Positions 22,207-22,427 of a DNA stretch of 22,427 nt are shown here, in pieces. The number at the start of each line of letters is the position of its first letter. Position 1 is the stretch's first letter. The stretch is from positions 1 through 22,427 of IMG/VR virus record IMGVR_UViG_3300005081_000021, one strand, 5' to 3'. The stretch is from a virus. The notes beneath the pieces are model-generated. The model searched no databases, was not told the DNA's origin, and saw nothing but the letters and a program-made list of their open reading frames with translations. Both the position numbers and the translations under genes were made by a program.

Positions 22207-22427
22207 TTACGTTTTTGCCACACCCAGCCACATGGCCGGCGCCGGACTAGGTCCCAAGTCCAGGTGCACGAAGTTCTCATAAACGCCGATCCTGGTGAAC
22301 CCGGCCTGAATCGCCGCCCGGACCAGCAGGAAGCGCCGCTCCGATGACGGCACCCGAATGTCGGCGGCGAGTCCTTCCAGGTGGTAGCTGTTGGGGACGC
22401 CGCCCACTTTGCGGTTGTGCTCCGGGC
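22207..22427 (-). CDS. M15 family peptidase, C-terminal part (probable endolysin; runs off right edge)
   Basis: The open frame reaches the right edge and stops with TAA at 22207. The visible 72 residues include PEHNRKVGGVPNSYHLEGLA followed by ADIRVP, with the zinc-binding His and Asp of the S-x-H-x(6)-D motif, and later GVYENFVHLDLGPS carrying the last zinc-ligand His. This is the Peptidase_M15_3 pattern of phage endolysins and D-Ala-D-Ala carboxypeptidase-like enzymes that cut peptidoglycan cross-links. A GTG at 22407 is not the start, because conserved sequence continues in frame upstream of it. Its place just ahead of the terminase genes suggests that the lysis cassette lies immediately outside the window. 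Confidence 0.9.
   Translation of the reverse strand, partial: PEHNRKVGGVPNSYHLEGLAADIRVPSSERRFLLVRAAIQAGFTRIGVYENFVHLDLGPSPAPAMWLGVAKT

Larger units (their letters stand above)
1..22427. mobile_element. prophage / tailed phage late structural region (partial)
   Basis: All supported genes are phage packaging, head, tail or lysis genes on one strand in canonical late-operon order, with almost no intergenic space. The head half follows the lambda order (Nu1, A, W, B, C/Nu3, D, E, FII, U, V, G/GT, H). The tail-tip half is the DUF2460, DUF2163, NlpC, megatron set known from gene transfer agents and related siphophages. No integrase, repressor, holin or attachment site is visible, so the element continues beyond both edges. 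Whether it is an intact prophage, a remnant or a free phage genome cannot be decided here. The structural genes inside the window all look intact. Confidence 0.95.

Noticed and set aside
1-22427. Bona fide gene transfer agent cluster
   Set aside because: The tail tip genes are GTA-like, but the head and terminase are lambda-type (gpA, gpB, gpC, gpD, gpE) and not the HK97-type head of RcGTA-like clusters. A prophage is the simpler reading.
1-22427. tRNA genes, rRNA, CRISPR arrays, insertion sequences, strong intrinsic terminators
   Set aside because: I looked for cloverleaf-like segments, regularly spaced direct repeats, transposase signatures and GC stems followed by T-runs and saw none that I could support.

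Overview
The window is a continuous stretch of a tailed temperate phage (siphovirus-type prophage) late region. Every gene I can support lies on the minus strand, so the region reads from right to left: lysis enzyme, DNA packaging, head, head-tail joining, tail tube, tape measure, tail tip, receptor-binding proteins. Genes are packed with overlaps of 1-31 bases or gaps of a few bases, as in one long translationally coupled operon. Base composition is GC-rich overall, and the gene families are those of phages of Gram-negative Proteobacteria. I cannot name the host from the sequence, and neither prophage end (att site, integrase) is in the window.

Layout. At 22207-22427 is the C-terminal end of an M15 peptidase (probable endolysin), cut by the right edge. 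At 15037-22014 is a lambda-type packaging and head module: small terminase (Nu1-like), large terminase (gpA), gpW, portal (gpB), S49 capsid protease with a nested scaffold start (gpC/Nu3), decoration protein (gpD) and major capsid protein (gpE). At 14114-15040 are a gpFII-like joiner, a gpU-like tail terminator and a small unknown protein. At 8746-14107 are the tail tube, a tail assembly chaperone pair joined by a predicted -1 frameshift, a DUF6441-like protein and the tape measure. At 1010-8749 is a tail tip of the gene-transfer-agent type: distal tail protein (DUF2460), hub protein with four cysteines (DUF2163), NlpC/P60 hydrolase, then a megatron (central fibre/baseplate) protein that is split over three genes. 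At 1-991 are a DUF2793 protein and the start of another DUF2793-like protein cut by the left edge.

The most unusual part is 1010-6868. The megatron N-terminal part (300 aa) and C-terminal part (471 aa) are separate genes. Between them sits a 1182-aa gene whose first ~370 residues repeat the N-terminal megatron domain and whose remaining ~800 residues are a foreign Trp/Tyr-rich, helical-hairpin region that resembles an alpha/alpha-toroid carbohydrate-active enzyme, with a beta-rich middle and a short adhesin-like motif. I infer a tail-tip module for surface polysaccharide recognition or degradation, spliced into the megatron gene after duplication of its anchor domain. Other points are a T-TTT-TTC slippery site in the chaperone overlap, a strong internal Shine-Dalgarno sequence that should start a separate scaffold protein, and a sigma54-like motif or hairpin next to the lysin gene.
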